From NCBI GenBank assembly GCA_031291725.1, contig JARLIM010000034.1:124001-188000 (forward strand): a DNA stretch of 64,000 nt, written 5' to 3'. A model generated the notes under the pieces. The model saw only the letters and a program-made list of their open reading frames with translations. It searched no databases and had not been told where the DNA came from. This stretch comes from Acetobacteraceae bacterium (GTDB taxonomy: Bacteria; Pseudomonadota; Alphaproteobacteria; Acetobacterales; Acetobacteraceae). This document shows, one piece after another, positions 1 through 10,165 of this stretch; the stretch's first letter is position 1; each line of letters opens with the position of its first letter. The translations under genes and the position numbers were made by a program.

Positions 1-1422
1 GCGCGCAGCGGCATCGGTTGGCGGGCGGCGCTGGAGGCGCATACGGCGGCCTGGGCGCAACGCTGGCGGTGCGGAGATGTGCAGATCGCCGGCGATGCGG
101 AGGCTCAACGCGCGGTGCGCTTCGCCGCCCATCATCTGATCGCCTCGGCCAATCCGGACGATCCAACCGTCTCCATCGGTGCGCGCGGGCTGAGTGGCGA
201 TGGCTATCTGGGGCATGTGTTCTGGGACACGGAAATCTACATGCTGCCCTTTTTCAGCCTGACTTGGCCGCAGGCGGCGCAGGCATTGCTGCGCTATCGG
301 CATCGCACTCTGCCCGGCGCCAAGGCGAAGGCTGCTTCACATGGCTATAGCGGTGCGATGTATGCCTGGGAATCGGCCGATACCGGGGCGGAGGAGACGC
401 CGGATTTCGTCGTGGGCGCCGACGGTCTGCCCGCCCCGGTGCTGTGCGGCAAGCAGGAACAGCACATCACCGCCGATGTCGCCCATGCGGTGTGGAACCA
501 TTTCCTGGCCACCGGCGATGGCGATTTCCTGCGGGAATGTGGCGCGGAGATTCTGATCGAAACCGCCCGCTTCTGGGCCAGTCGCGCCATTTTGGAGCCT
601 GATGGACGACACCATATCCGCGGCGTGATCGGGCCGGACGAATATCACGAGAACATCGACGACAACGCCTTCACCAACACGATGGCGCGCTGGAATTTGC
701 AGCGTGCGGCGGAGGCGGTGGCGGTGTTGCGCGCGGATTGGCCACAGGATGCAGCACGGCTGGCGGTGCAGGATGCCGAGTTGGCGCTCTGGCATCATGT
801 CGCCGACACGCTCGCCACCGGCTATGATCCCGATACCGGCCTGCTGGAACAGTTCGACGGCTTCTTCGCCCGCAAGCCCGACCCGAAGCGCGGGCGGCAG
901 GACATCAAACAGGCCGATGTCGTTGCCCTGTTGGCGCTGCTGCCCGATCTGCTGGATGAAGATGACGTGGCGACGAATTTTGCCACATATGCGCCGATGG
1001 CCAGCCATGAAAGCTCCCTCAGCCTGCCGATGCACGCTTTGGTCGCGGCCCGGTTGGGGGAGGTGGGGGTGGCGTTGGAATATGTCCGCAGGGCCTATGC
1101 CACCGATCTGGCCGGACCTGCGGGCAGCGATGCCGCCGGCTTGCATATGGCGGCGCTGGGCGGGATTTGGCAGGTGGCGGTACTGGGCTTTGGCGGCGTG
1201 TCGTGGCGTGGCGAGCGGCTGCATCTCAATCCCCGTCTGCCGCCGGGATGGACGCAATTGGCGTTCAACCTGCACTGGCGTGGGCGGCTGATTGCGGTGC
1301 GGGTGACAGAGCAGATTGAAGCTGAGCTGCTGTCCGGCCCAGCTATGGCGCTGGTGGTTGGCGGCACGCCGCAGATGCTCATGCCGGGTCGGCGTTTGGT
1401 TGCGTCGCTGCCGTTGCGATGA
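1..1422 (+). CDS. Glycoside hydrolase family 65 (maltose/trehalose/kojibiose phosphorylase-like), 5' end truncated
   Basis: The reading frame is open from the first base, so only the last 473 residues are present; GH65 enzymes are usually 750-1000 residues long. These enzymes cleave alpha-glucosidic disaccharides by phosphorolysis (or hydrolysis) in an (alpha/alpha)6 barrel. Visible family marks are GYLGHVFWDTEIYMLP near the start of the fragment, the phosphate-side KQEQHITADVAHAVW segment, and GPDEYHENIDDNAFTN near residue 214, where the Glu is the catalytic acid. A short beta-rich C-terminal domain follows. It lies next to an MFS transporter and a GH15 enzyme, which suggests import and breakdown of a glucose disaccharide. 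Family assignment is firm; phosphorylase versus hydrolase and the disaccharide cannot be decided. Confidence 0.9.
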   Translation, partial: ARSGIGWRAALEAHTAAWAQRWRCGDVQIAGDAEAQRAVRFAAHHLIASANPDDPTVSIGARGLSGDGYLGHVFWDTEIYMLPFFSLTWPQAAQALLRYRHRTLPGAKAKAASHGYSGAMYAWESADTGAEETPDFVVGADGLPAPVLCGKQEQHITADVAHAVWNHFLATGDGDFLRECGAEILIETARFWASRAILEPDGRHHIRGVIGPDEYHENIDDNAFTNTMARWNLQRAAEAVAVLRADWPQDAARLAVQDAELALWHHVADTLATGYDPDTGLLEQFDGFFARKPDPKRGRQDIKQADVVALLALLPDLLDEDDVATNFATYAPMASHESSLSLPMHALVAARLGEVGVALEYVRRAYATDLAGPAGSDAAGLHMAALGGIWQVAVLGFGGVSWRGERLHLNPRLPPGWTQLAFNLHWRGRLIAVRVTEQIEAELLSGPAMALVVGGTPQMLMPGRRLVASLPLR

Positions 1423-1472
1423 CAGGTTGGCAGTCTTCGGTGTCGCGAAAAGGCGCTGGATGGGAGATGTTT

Positions 1473-2732
1473 ATGCGGGTTGCCGCTGTGAGACAGGGTG
1501 CAGAACCTGGTCAACGTTCAGCCAAGTACTTGCCAGAACGCTCAAGTCTGGTTGGGCTGTCATGGGTGAATTTCCTGGTCGCGATGATGCAGACCGGGTT
1601 CGGCACCTTTATCGCCGTCAACCTCACCTCGGCACATTGGAGCCGCACGGATGTCGGCCTTGCCCTGAGTGTGGCCAGCATCGCCGGGATTGTCGCACAG
1701 GTGCCGGGCGGGCTGCTGGTCGATATCACGCAGCGCAAACGCCGGGCGGCCGGTGGGGCGATTTTGAGTATCGCGCTGGCGGCGGTGGTGCTGGCGGTGT
1801 GGCAGGAACATGCGGTGGTCTATGCCGCGATGGCCTTGCAAGGCTCGGCCAGTGCGGTGCTGACGCCGGCGATTGCGGCCATCTCGCTGGGGCTGGTGGC
1901 GAAGACCAAATTGGCGCAGCGCCTGGGCCTGAACACCCGCTATGCCGCCCTCGGCACCGCGCTCGCCGCCGGGGCGATGGGGGTGGTGGGGGCGTTCACG
2001 TCAAGCCATATGGCGTTGTTATTGGCGGGTCTGTTCGGCTTTGCCGCGATTTTCGCGTTGCATCGTATCCGAGGTGTGGATTTGGCGCGTGCCGCGCAGA
2101 TCACCGACCATGTGGCGGTGATTCCGCTGGCGGCAGGCGGTCAATGGGGCACGCGGCGCAACATTGCCTGGAACCGCGACCTGTTGTTCTTCGCCGCGTG
2201 TATTGCGCTGTTTCAACTGGGCAATGCGGGGGTGTTGCCGTTGGCGGTAAGCTCGGTGTTGCAGCACGAAGGCAGCCGAGGCGATCTGGTGGTGGCGGCG
2301 GCGGTGATTGTGTCGCAGGTATTGGCCGCGATCCTGTCATCGCCGATGGGCAAGATGGCCGAGCAATGGGGGCGCAGGCCGGTGCTGATGCTGGGGTTGG
2401 GGGCGCTGGTGATCAAAGCGATGCTCTTCGCCTTCGACGGCTCCAGCCTGTTGGTGGTGATCTATCAATCCTTCGACGCCATCAGTGCCGCCGCTTTGGG
2501 CGTGATCCTGCCCCTGATGGTGGCCGATATCACGCATAAGGGCGGGCATTTCAATCTGGCGATGGGGCTGGTCGGCCTTGCCTCCAGCCTGGGCGCTGCA
2601 ATGGGCACGGCGATGGCCGGGGCGGTGGCCGATCGCCTGGGTGTCACGCTGGCGTACGGGCTGCTGGCGGCAATCGGGGCGGCCTCGGTGCTGCTGGCGC
2701 GCTGGAAGGTGTGCGAAACCGGGCGTTGCTGA
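1473..2732 (+). CDS. MFS transporter
   Basis: A 419-residue major facilitator protein with about 12 hydrophobic segments and a basic loop after TM2 (DITQRKRRAAGG) typical of the MFS cytoplasmic A-motif position. The ATG at 1473 has a GGGAG Shine-Dalgarno 6 bases upstream. An in-frame ATG at 1419 would overlap the GH65 stop as ATGA and add 18 residues; it has no visible ribosome site, so I prefer 1473. The gene follows the GH65 gene directly and its stop codon abuts the stop of the convergent GH15 gene with no spacing. The substrate is unknown; a sugar or disaccharide would fit its neighbours, but the sequence does not show it. Confidence 0.8.
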   Translation: MRVAAVRQGAEPGQRSAKYLPERSSLVGLSWVNFLVAMMQTGFGTFIAVNLTSAHWSRTDVGLALSVASIAGIVAQVPGGLLVDITQRKRRAAGGAILSIALAAVVLAVWQEHAVVYAAMALQGSASAVLTPAIAAISLGLVAKTKLAQRLGLNTRYAALGTALAAGAMGVVGAFTSSHMALLLAGLFGFAAIFALHRIRGVDLARAAQITDHVAVIPLAAGGQWGTRRNIAWNRDLLFFAACIALFQLGNAGVLPLAVSSVLQHEGSRGDLVVAAAVIVSQVLAAILSSPMGKMAEQWGRRPVLMLGLGALVIKAMLFAFDGSSLLVVIYQSFDAISAAALGVILPLMVADITHKGGHFNLAMGLVGLASSLGAAMGTAMAGAVADRLGVTLAYGLLAAIGAASVLLARWKVCETGRC

Positions 2733-4511
2733 TCAGCCTTGCGGCCCGGTGGCCAGGAACAGGGCGGCGTTGATGAACGCCAGATGCGTCATCGCCTGCG
2801 GAAAATTGCCCAACGGCCTGCCATCCTCCGCCGCTTCCTCGGCAAACAGGCCGAGAGGGTTGGCCAGATGCAAACCGGCTTGCATCACCGCTTCCGCTGC
2901 CTGCCACCGTCCGGCGCGGGCGAGGCATTCGGCATACCAGAAGGTGCAGGGCGCGAAACTGCCCTCGTCCCCCTCCAGCCCATCGGCGGTGCGATAGCGA
3001 TAGACCCGGCCATCGCGCACCAATGCGCTGCCGATGGCGTCCAGCGTTGCCAGCCAAACCGGATCGCCATCCGCCACGAAGCCCATCAGCGGCAGCATCA
3101 GCAAGGCCGCATCCAGATCCGTCCCGCCCATCGCCTGGACGAAATAGCCTTCCGTCGGGTGGCGGAAATTGTGCCAGATATCGGTGTGGATCAGCGCGCG
3201 TGTGCGCCGCCACAGCCCCACGGGCAGCGGGAGGGCGTGGTCCTGCGCCAAGGCGATGGCGCGGTCGAGGGCGACCCAGCACATCAGACGCGAATGCAGA
3301 TGCGCCCGATTGCCGCTGCGTGGCTCCCAGATGCCGCAATCGGCTTCCTGCCAATGGGCGCAGACATGGCCGATCTGAGTGACAATCTCCGGCCAATCCT
3401 CCGCCTGCAACGTCACGCCGCGCGCATCGGCGGTGGCGATGCAGTCGAGCCATTCGCCGGTGATGTCGAGCTGAAACTGATCGCGCGCGCCATTGCCGAT
3501 GCGCACCGGGCGCGAATGGGCGTATCCGGCCAGATGATCCAGCGCGCGTTCCTCGCCGACCTGCTGCCCATCCAACGCCGCCATCACCGGCAGGCTGCCA
3601 TCGTGGCGTCGGTGCATGCGACGCACCCAGGCGAGGAAGGCGGCGGCCTCCTCGGTGTGACCCAGGCGCAGCAAGGCGGCGGCGGACCATGCGCCGTCGC
3701 GAATCCAGCAGGCGCGATAATCCCAGTTCCGCCCGCCGCCCGGCTGTTCCGGCAGCCCGAAGGTGACAGCAGCGGCAATGGCGCCGTGGTCGTGCGAGGT
3801 GAGCAGTTTCAGCACCAAGGCCGAGCGCATCAACTCCGCCCGCCAACGCTGCGGCAAGGTGCCGCGCCCGGTCCAGGCGCGCCAGCGTTCGATGTTGACT
3901 TTCAGACTGCGCGCAATCTCGGCATCGCCGAGCAGCGGATCGGCGGCGTTGTGCAGCACGAAGCTCGCCGATTTGCCCTCGCCGAGCGCCCACTCCGCCG
4001 AGGCTTCGGCATCGCCATGCACAATCTTGACACTGCCGCTCAACCGCAAGGCCAGGCCCGCATGGTCTTCGAACACCACGCCGCGCCCGGACGGACGACA
4101 GACGGGCCGGGTGCGGGCGTAATCGAAGCGCGGGCGGCAGTGCAGGCGGAATCTGACCGTGCCATCGATCACGTGCACCCGTCGCATCACAACCGGCGCT
4201 GCATGATTGTCCGTCTCCGCCAGCGGCAGGAAATCGGTCAACTCGGCAATGCCGGTTGCGGTGTACCAGCGCGTGACGAGGATGTTGGTGCCGGGGTGAT
4301 AAGCCTGCTCGGCATGCGCATCAGGCGCCATGGGGGCGAGTTCGAACACACCGCCTTGCTCCGGGTCGAGCAGGCTGGCGAAGATGGTGGGACTGTCAAA
4401 ATGCGGCCAGCAGAGAAAATCGATGGCACCATCCAGCGCCACCAGGGCGGCGGTGGAGAGGTTGCCGATTACCCCGTGTTCGCCGATGCTTCGCTGAGGT
4501 CGCGGATTCAT
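2733..4511 (-). CDS. GH15 glycoside hydrolase (glucoamylase/trehalase-like)
   Basis: A 592-residue cytoplasmic (no signal peptide) GH15 protein with the usual layout: an N-terminal beta domain starting IGEHGVIGNLSTAALVALDG, then an (alpha/alpha)6 catalytic barrel with NWDYRACWIRDGAW near residue 260, FQLDITGEWLD, and GIWEPRSG near residue 390. The last two carry the paired acidic catalytic positions of the family. It should release glucose from alpha-glucans or trehalose. The ATG at 4511 is chosen because an AGGGGA ribosome site lies 6 bases upstream; the ATG at 4517 is too close to it. The gene is divergent from the proton ATPase and convergent with the MFS gene. Distinguishing trehalase from glucoamylase would need an assay. 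Confidence 0.85.
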   Translation of the reverse strand: MNPRPQRSIGEHGVIGNLSTAALVALDGAIDFLCWPHFDSPTIFASLLDPEQGGVFELAPMAPDAHAEQAYHPGTNILVTRWYTATGIAELTDFLPLAETDNHAAPVVMRRVHVIDGTVRFRLHCRPRFDYARTRPVCRPSGRGVVFEDHAGLALRLSGSVKIVHGDAEASAEWALGEGKSASFVLHNAADPLLGDAEIARSLKVNIERWRAWTGRGTLPQRWRAELMRSALVLKLLTSHDHGAIAAAVTFGLPEQPGGGRNWDYRACWIRDGAWSAAALLRLGHTEEAAAFLAWVRRMHRRHDGSLPVMAALDGQQVGEERALDHLAGYAHSRPVRIGNGARDQFQLDITGEWLDCIATADARGVTLQAEDWPEIVTQIGHVCAHWQEADCGIWEPRSGNRAHLHSRLMCWVALDRAIALAQDHALPLPVGLWRRTRALIHTDIWHNFRHPTEGYFVQAMGGTDLDAALLMLPLMGFVADGDPVWLATLDAIGSALVRDGRVYRYRTADGLEGDEGSFAPCTFWYAECLARAGRWQAAEAVMQAGLHLANPLGLFAEEAAEDGRPLGNFPQAMTHLAFINAALFLATGPQG

Positions 4512-4514
4512 CAA

Positions 4515-4537
4515 CATTCCCCTGTGTCGGGGGAATG
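4515..4537. promoter_or_regulatory. Hairpin covering the ribosome site of the GH15 gene
   Basis: Arms CATTCCCC (4515-4522) and GGGGAATG (4530-4537) form a perfect 8-bp stem with a 7-base loop. In the minus-strand mRNA the second arm contains the AGGGGA Shine-Dalgarno of the GH15 gene, so the structure would hide it. The same DNA could instead be a protein operator in the 78-bp divergent region shared with the ATPase gene. Confidence 0.4.
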
Positions 4538-4589
4538 ATGTGATAAGAAGCAGTTCTGGTCACTATCTTGATAAGGCGTAGGTCGGCAG

Positions 4590-6890
4590 ATGAATGAGCA
4601 TGCCGCCATTGGGTTGTCGTCGGCTGAGGCCGCGCGTCGCTGTATCGCGTTCGGACCGAATGCGGTGGCGGAGGAGACAATCCACCCGATCCGCCGCGTG
4701 TTGCGCCATTTCTGGTCGCCGGTGCCGTGGATGCTCGAAGCCACCATCGTCTTGCAATTGATGGTGGGCGAGCGGGTGGAGGCAGCGATGATTCTGACGC
4801 TGCTGCTGCTCAATGTGGCGCTTGGCGCGGTGCAGGAGAGCCGGGCGAATGCCACGCTGGCGCTGCTCAAACAGGGACTCGCCCCACGTGTGCGGGTGCT
4901 GCGCGACGGCGATTGGTGCGATCTTCCGGCGGGCGATCTGGTGCCGGGCGATCTGGTGCAACTCTCGCTTGGCGGCATTGTGCCGGCCGATGTGCGGATC
5001 GTGTCGGGCTCGGTGTTGCTCGACCAATCGATGCTCACCGGCGAATCGGTGGCCGTGGAGGCGGGCGCGGAGGGAAGCGGCTATGCCGGGGCGTTGGTCC
5101 GGCGCGGTGAGGCGCGGGCAGAGGTGACGGCGACGGGGGCGCGCACCTATTTCGGTCGCACGGCCGAACTTGTCCGCGTGGCGCATGTGGAGAGCAGCGA
5201 GCAGAAGGCGGTGATGGGCGTCGTCAAGGCGCTGTCGGTGGTCAATTTCGTCATTGTCGGCCTGATGGTGCTCTATGCGGCGTTGATCGGCATGACGCTG
5301 ACGCAGATTGTGCCGTTGGTGCTGACCGCGTTGCTCTCCGCCGTGCCGGTGGCGTTGCCGGCGACGTTCACCCTGGCCTCGGCGCTCGGCGCGCGCCGAT
5401 TGGCGATGCAGGGCGTGCTGCTGACGCGGCTGGCGGCGTTGCATGAATCGGCGATGATCGATGTGCTCTGCGTCGATAAAACCGGCACGCTGACGGAAAA
5501 CAGCCTCGCGGTGAGCGGTGTGGCCGGACTTGGGCACAGTGAGGCCGAAGTGCTGGCCTTCGCGGCCGCCGCCAGTTCGCCCGACGGGCAAGACCCCATC
5601 GACACCGCCATCCGCCATGCCGCCAAGGCTGTGCATGTGGTGCAGCGTTTTGTTCCCTTCGATCCGGCGGCGAAGATGGCCGAGGCCTGGGCGATCGACG
5701 CGGCGGGGCAAAGCCTGCGCATCGTCAAGGGCGCACCGGCGGCCATTGCCGCGGTGGCAGCACTCACGCCCGAGGCGCAGGCGGCGTTGGACCGCTTCAC
5801 CACCCAGGGCTTGCGCACCCTGGCGATTGCCGCCGGGTTGCCGGAGGCGATGGCGGTGGTGGGCCTGATTGCCTTCAGCGACCCGCCACGCCGCGACTGC
5901 GCCGCTCTGTTGGCCGAATTGACGTCATTGGGCGTGGCGACGGTGATGGTGACGGGCGATGCGTCGGCCACGGCGGCCTCTGTCGCGCAGGCCATTGGGT
6001 TGAAGGGCAAGATCTGCCCGCCCGGCCATATCCCCGACACCGCCGATCCGCGCGATTTCGCGGTTTATGCCGGGGTGTTCCCTGAGGACAAATATCGCCT
6101 TGTACAGGCGTTTCAGGGGCAGAACCACATTGTGGGCATGTGCGGCGACGGGGCCAATGATGCGCCAGCACTGCGACAGGCGCAGATGGGCATCGCCGTC
6201 TCCACGGCCACAGACGTTGCGAAATCAGCCGCGGGTATTGTGCTCACCACGCCGGGATTGGGTGGCATTGTCGCGTGTATTTCAGAGGGGCGGGCGTCGT
6301 TTCAACGGGTGTTGACCTACACCTTGTCCATCCTGGTGAACAAATGCGCCACCCTGATCGTGATGGGGGCCGGGCTGGTGATGACCGGGCATGCGGTGCT
6401 GACGCCCATGTTGCAGGCTCTGTCGATGCTCACCGCCGATTTGGTGACGATGTCGCGTGCGGCGGATCGTGCCACACCGTCGCCCTATCCCAATCGTTGG
6501 CGCATTCGCAACATGACGCTGGCAGCGGTGCCGTTGGGAGTGTTCAAACTCAGCTATGCGGTGGGGATTCTCGCCATCGGCTGGTTCGCGGTTGGATTGG
6601 ATTCCAACCAGATGCGCACGCTGACCTTCCTGACGCTGATGATGGCGGCGCAGGCGAACACCTATGTGCTGCGCGAGCGCGGCCATTTCTGGCACGCCAA
6701 TCCAGCGCGGGTGATGTTGCTGGCCTCGTTCTGCGCGCTGCTGATCGTCAATGGTCTGGCGGGATTTGGCGTGCTGATGGCACGGTTGCCGCTGCCGGTG
6801 ATGGGGGGATTGTTCTTCAGCACGGCATTGTTCGCCGTCACGCTCGATGCTCTCAAAGTGCAGGTGTTCCAGCATCTGCGGATCGATTGA
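4590..6890 (+). CDS. P-type (P3A) plasma-membrane proton ATPase
   Basis: A 766-residue P-type ATPase that should pump protons out of the cell at the cost of ATP. Sequence marks: N-terminal HFWSPVPWMLEA near residue 41 (typical of H+-ATPases of plants, fungi and acidophilic prokaryotes), TGES actuator motif at 150-153, phosphorylated Asp296 in DKTGT, GDGANDAP near 519-526, and about ten membrane segments. No heavy-metal-binding N-terminal domain and no CPC motif are present, which argues against P1B metal pumps. It stands alone on the plus strand, divergent from the GH15 gene, with only a weak ribosome site. Such pumps are frequent in acid-tolerant bacteria, consistent with the organism inferred. 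Proton specificity rests on family resemblance. Confidence 0.87.
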   Translation: MNEHAAIGLSSAEAARRCIAFGPNAVAEETIHPIRRVLRHFWSPVPWMLEATIVLQLMVGERVEAAMILTLLLLNVALGAVQESRANATLALLKQGLAPRVRVLRDGDWCDLPAGDLVPGDLVQLSLGGIVPADVRIVSGSVLLDQSMLTGESVAVEAGAEGSGYAGALVRRGEARAEVTATGARTYFGRTAELVRVAHVESSEQKAVMGVVKALSVVNFVIVGLMVLYAALIGMTLTQIVPLVLTALLSAVPVALPATFTLASALGARRLAMQGVLLTRLAALHESAMIDVLCVDKTGTLTENSLAVSGVAGLGHSEAEVLAFAAAASSPDGQDPIDTAIRHAAKAVHVVQRFVPFDPAAKMAEAWAIDAAGQSLRIVKGAPAAIAAVAALTPEAQAALDRFTTQGLRTLAIAAGLPEAMAVVGLIAFSDPPRRDCAALLAELTSLGVATVMVTGDASATAASVAQAIGLKGKICPPGHIPDTADPRDFAVYAGVFPEDKYRLVQAFQGQNHIVGMCGDGANDAPALRQAQMGIAVSTATDVAKSAAGIVLTTPGLGGIVACISEGRASFQRVLTYTLSILVNKCATLIVMGAGLVMTGHAVLTPMLQALSMLTADLVTMSRAADRATPSPYPNRWRIRNMTLAAVPLGVFKLSYAVGILAIGWFAVGLDSNQMRTLTFLTLMMAAQANTYVLRERGHFWHANPARVMLLASFCALLIVNGLAGFGVLMARLPLPVMGGLFFSTALFAVTLDALKVQVFQHLRID

Positions 6891-6953
6891 GATGGCTCAA
6901 AGCCATGAGCTGAGGATTGTTGGAAGTCTGATAGCCGTTGGAGAATGCATGCC

Positions 6954-8096
6954 ATGTCGGGTCGTTGGACAAAATGGATTGGCGCGCTGGTGGTGCTGGC
7001 CGGTGGTGCGGCGGGCGCCTATGTCTGGCAGGCGCGACGCGGCGCTGAGGTTCACCTGATCACCGCCGCCGTCACGCGCGGTGCCGTCACCCGCACGGTG
7101 ACGGCCACCGGTACGGTCAATCCGGTGCTGTCGATAATCATCGGCACCTATGTCTCGGGCGTCATTCAAGAATTGTATTGCGACTACAACACCCAGGTGA
7201 AAAAGGGCCAAGTCTGCGCCAAGATCGATCCGCGTCCTTATCAATCCTTGGTCGATCAGGCGAAAGCCAATCTGGATGTTGCCCGCGCTCAGTTGGACAA
7301 AGACCGCGCCAATCTTGCTTATGCCGATGTCAGCAACCAGCGCAACGCCAAGCTGGCGGCCAAGGATTATACCTCGCAGGACACCGCCGACCTCGCCCGC
7401 AGCGCCTTCGAGCAGGCAAAGGCCAGCGTTGCATTGGATGAGGCCAGCATCGCCCAGCGGCAGGCGGAATTGGCGGCAGCTCAGGTCAATCTCGATTACA
7501 CCGACATCACCTCTCCGGTGGACGGCACGGTGGTCTCACGCAATGTGACGATGGGCCAGACCGTCGCCGCCACCTTCACCACGCCCACCTTGTTCCTGAT
7601 TGCCACCGACCTCACCCGGATGGAGGTGGACACCAATGTCAGCGAGAGCGATATCGGGGCCGTCAAGCAGGGCGACGCGGCGAATTTCACCGTCGATGCC
7701 TATGCCAATCGGGTGTTTCAGGGGGCGGTGGTCCAGGTGCGGCAATCGCCGCAGAGTGTGCAGAATGTGGTGACCTATGATGTGGTGGTCGGCGTCAAGA
7801 ACACCGATCTGGCGCTGATGCCGGGCATGACGTCTTCCACCCAGATCGTCACCGAGACCCGCGCAGATGTGCTGCGCGTGCCGGATCAGGCCTTGCGCTA
7901 TACGCCCGGCGGCGCTGTGCGGTCGTCATCGCCTCGGCTGTATGTCTTGCGGGATGGCACGCCGGTGCAGGTTGCGGTCCAAACCGGGCTGGACGATGAC
8001 AGCTTTACCGAAATCCTGGCAGGCGACGTCAAGGTTGGCGACGTGGTGGTGATAGCCGAGCAGGGTCCGAGCAGTTCGGCACTCTCACGCCCATGA
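6954..8096 (+). CDS. MacA-like periplasmic adaptor (HlyD family)
   Basis: A 380-residue membrane-fusion protein: an N-terminal membrane anchor (WIGALVVLAGGAAGAYVW), a first biotinyl-lipoyl half with TATGTVNPVLSIIIGTYVSG, a coiled-coil hairpin at about residues 95-165, the second lipoyl half with ITSPVDGTVVSRNVTMGQTV, then beta-barrel and membrane-proximal domains. It would link the MacB-like ABC transporter to an outer-membrane channel. The ATG at 6954 has GGAG 10 bases upstream; the ATG at 6945 lies only one base from it. Its stop overlaps the next start as ATGA, so the two genes are translationally coupled. No TolC-type channel is encoded nearby. Confidence 0.85.
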   Translation: MSGRWTKWIGALVVLAGGAAGAYVWQARRGAEVHLITAAVTRGAVTRTVTATGTVNPVLSIIIGTYVSGVIQELYCDYNTQVKKGQVCAKIDPRPYQSLVDQAKANLDVARAQLDKDRANLAYADVSNQRNAKLAAKDYTSQDTADLARSAFEQAKASVALDEASIAQRQAELAAAQVNLDYTDITSPVDGTVVSRNVTMGQTVAATFTTPTLFLIATDLTRMEVDTNVSESDIGAVKQGDAANFTVDAYANRVFQGAVVQVRQSPQSVQNVVTYDVVVGVKNTDLALMPGMTSSTQIVTETRADVLRVPDQALRYTPGGAVRSSSPRLYVLRDGTPVQVAVQTGLDDDSFTEILAGDVKVGDVVVIAEQGPSSSALSRP

Positions 8097-10165
8097 GCGA
8101 GCCGGTCATCCGGGTGCAGGACATCACCCGTGTCTACACCACCGGCGATGTGGAGATGCGCGCGCTCAATGGCGTGTCGCTCACTGTGGAGCGGGGCGAG
8201 TTCGTGGCGATCATGGGGTCGTCTGGCTCGGGAAAATCGACGTTGATGTCCATTCTCGGCTGCCTCGATCAACCAAGTTCCGGGCAATATTTCTTCGAAG
8301 GCACCGATGTGGCGCGGCTGGATGAGCCGACATTGGCGGGCATTCGCAGCGATCGGCTGGGCTTTGTGTTCCAAAGCTTCAATCTGCTCGCCCGCACGAG
8401 TGCGATTGAGAACGTGGCCCTGCCACTCTTTTATGCCAGTGCCGGGCCGGTTGGGCAGCGTGCGCGCGAGGATGCCGCCCGCAAGGCGTTGGCCTTGGTG
8501 GGGCTTGCGGCGCGCGAGGCAAATACGCCGGGCCAACTCTCCGGCGGCCAACAGCAACGTGTGGCGATAGCGCGCGCGTTGATCAATGCGCCCGGCCTGC
8601 TGCTCGCCGATGAGCCGACCGGCAATCTGGACACGCCCACCTCGCATGGCATCATGGAAACGCTGGTCGCTCTCAACCGCGATCATGGCGTGACGATTAT
8701 CGTTGTCACCCATGAACCCGATATTGCCGGCTATGCCGACCGGGTGATCACCATGCGCGACGGCAAGGTCATTTCGGATGAACGCAAACCGCGTGAGGCG
8801 GCAAGGGCGGCAATGCCGATTCCGATTCCGCAAACTGCACGTCACGACCGCAGTTTTTGGCCTTTCTTGATGATGGTGGCGGCAGCGGCGGTGCAGGCGA
8901 TACTGCGCAATCGGATGCGCTCGGCCTTGACGATGCTGGGGGTGTTCATCGGCGTTGCCGCCCTGATTGCGATGGTCGCCATCGGGCAGGGGGCGAATGA
9001 TGAGGTGAAGCGGCAGATTGAAAGCTTGGGCACCAATCTGCTGGTGGTGGTGCCGGGTGCGGTGAACAGCGGCGGCATCCGGGCAGGCTCCGGCTCGGCC
9101 TCCACCATCACGCTCACCGACGCGCAGGCGATAAAGCGGGAAGATCCGGCGGTGGGCAGTGTGAGCTATCTCATCCGTCAACAAGGGCAGGTTCAGTTCA
9201 GCAACCAGAACTGGACGACGAATGTGCAGGGCGTCAGCCCGAATTATCCGCCGGTGACAAACTGGAGCATCGCCGCAGGCCGTGCGATTTCGGCCGAAGA
9301 TGACGCCAATGCCGCCCTGGTGGTTCTGTTGGGCGAGACCGTCTATCACCAGCTTTTCGGCCCGACCGATAACCCGGTTGGTGCGATTGTGCAGGTCAAG
9401 GGCGTGCCGTTGCGGGTGATCGGTCTGCTTGCTGCCAAGGGGCAGACGGCGTATGGCACCGATCAGGATGATGTGGCCATGGTGCCCTTCCGCACGGCGG
9501 AGCGCAAAGTTTTGGGGGTGGCAGCCCCCAGTCTGGCGCAGACGCCGATGAACTGGGTCTATCCGCCGCCGCCCAATCCCTACCTTCTGCAATCCCGGCT
9601 GACGGGGTTCGTGAATCAAATTTATATCCAGGCGGTGACGGCCCAGGCGGTGCCGGAGGCGTTGCGGCAGGTGACGGAGACACTGAACCGCCGCCATCGC
9701 ATCAAGCCGGGCGACATCGCGGATTTCGCCGTGCGCAATCTCAGCCAGATAGCCCAGGCCGCCGAGGGCAGCAGCCGGGTGATGTCGATCCTGCTGGCGG
9801 CGGTGGCGTCGATCTCGCTGCTGGTGGGCGGTATCGGGATTATGAACATCCTGCTGGTCTCGGTGACAGAGCGAACGCGGGAGATTGGGTTGCGCATGGC
9901 CATCGGCGCGCAGCGGCTGCATGTGCTGCTGCAATTCCTCGCCGAGGCGGTGTTCATCAGCGTCAGCGGTGGGATAGCCGGGATTGTGATGGGGATTGTG
10001 TCGTCGGAGGTGATCACGCTCGGCTTCGGCCTGCCCGCGCCGATTTCGCTGGCTGCCATTGCCGGGGGGTTTGTGTTCTCTGCGGCGGTGGGGATTTTCT
10101 TCGGCTATTACCCGGCCCGCAAGGCGGCGAGCCTTAATCCGATTGAGGCGCTGCGCTACGAGTAA
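8093..10165 (+). CDS. macB: MacB-like ABC transporter, ATPase-permease fusion
   Basis: 690 residues with an N-terminal ABC ATPase and a C-terminal FtsX-type permease, the MacB layout. Walker A is GSSGSGKST at residues 42-50, the signature LSGGQ at 149-153 and Walker B LLLADE at about 169-174. The first membrane segment of the permease starts near residue 275, followed by a large periplasmic domain (about 300-540) and three C-terminal membrane segments, with the conserved [17 protein letters not shown] between TM2 and TM3. With the adaptor upstream it should form a MacAB-TolC-like pump for macrolides, peptides or lipids. The last 32 bp overlap the 3' end of the convergent flavoprotein gene. 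The substrate is not deducible. Confidence 0.87.
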   Translation: MSEPVIRVQDITRVYTTGDVEMRALNGVSLTVERGEFVAIMGSSGSGKSTLMSILGCLDQPSSGQYFFEGTDVARLDEPTLAGIRSDRLGFVFQSFNLLARTSAIENVALPLFYASAGPVGQRAREDAARKALALVGLAAREANTPGQLSGGQQQRVAIARALINAPGLLLADEPTGNLDTPTSHGIMETLVALNRDHGVTIIVVTHEPDIAGYADRVITMRDGKVISDERKPREAARAAMPIPIPQTARHDRSFWPFLMMVAAAAVQAILRNRMRSALTMLGVFIGVAALIAMVAIGQGANDEVKRQIESLGTNLLVVVPGAVNSGGIRAGSGSASTITLTDAQAIKREDPAVGSVSYLIRQQGQVQFSNQNWTTNVQGVSPNYPPVTNWSIAAGRAISAEDDANAALVVLLGETVYHQLFGPTDNPVGAIVQVKGVPLRVIGLLAAKGQTAYGTDQDDVAMVPFRTAERKVLGVAAPSLAQTPMNWVYPPPPNPYLLQSRLTGFVNQIYIQAVTAQAVPEALRQVTETLNRRHRIKPGDIADFAVRNLSQIAQAAEGSSRVMSILLAAVASISLLVGGIGIMNILLVSVTERTREIGLRMAIGAQRLHVLLQFLAEAVFISVSGGIAGIVMGIVSSEVITLGFGLPAPISLAAIAGGFVFSAAVGIFFGYYPARKAASLNPIEALRYE

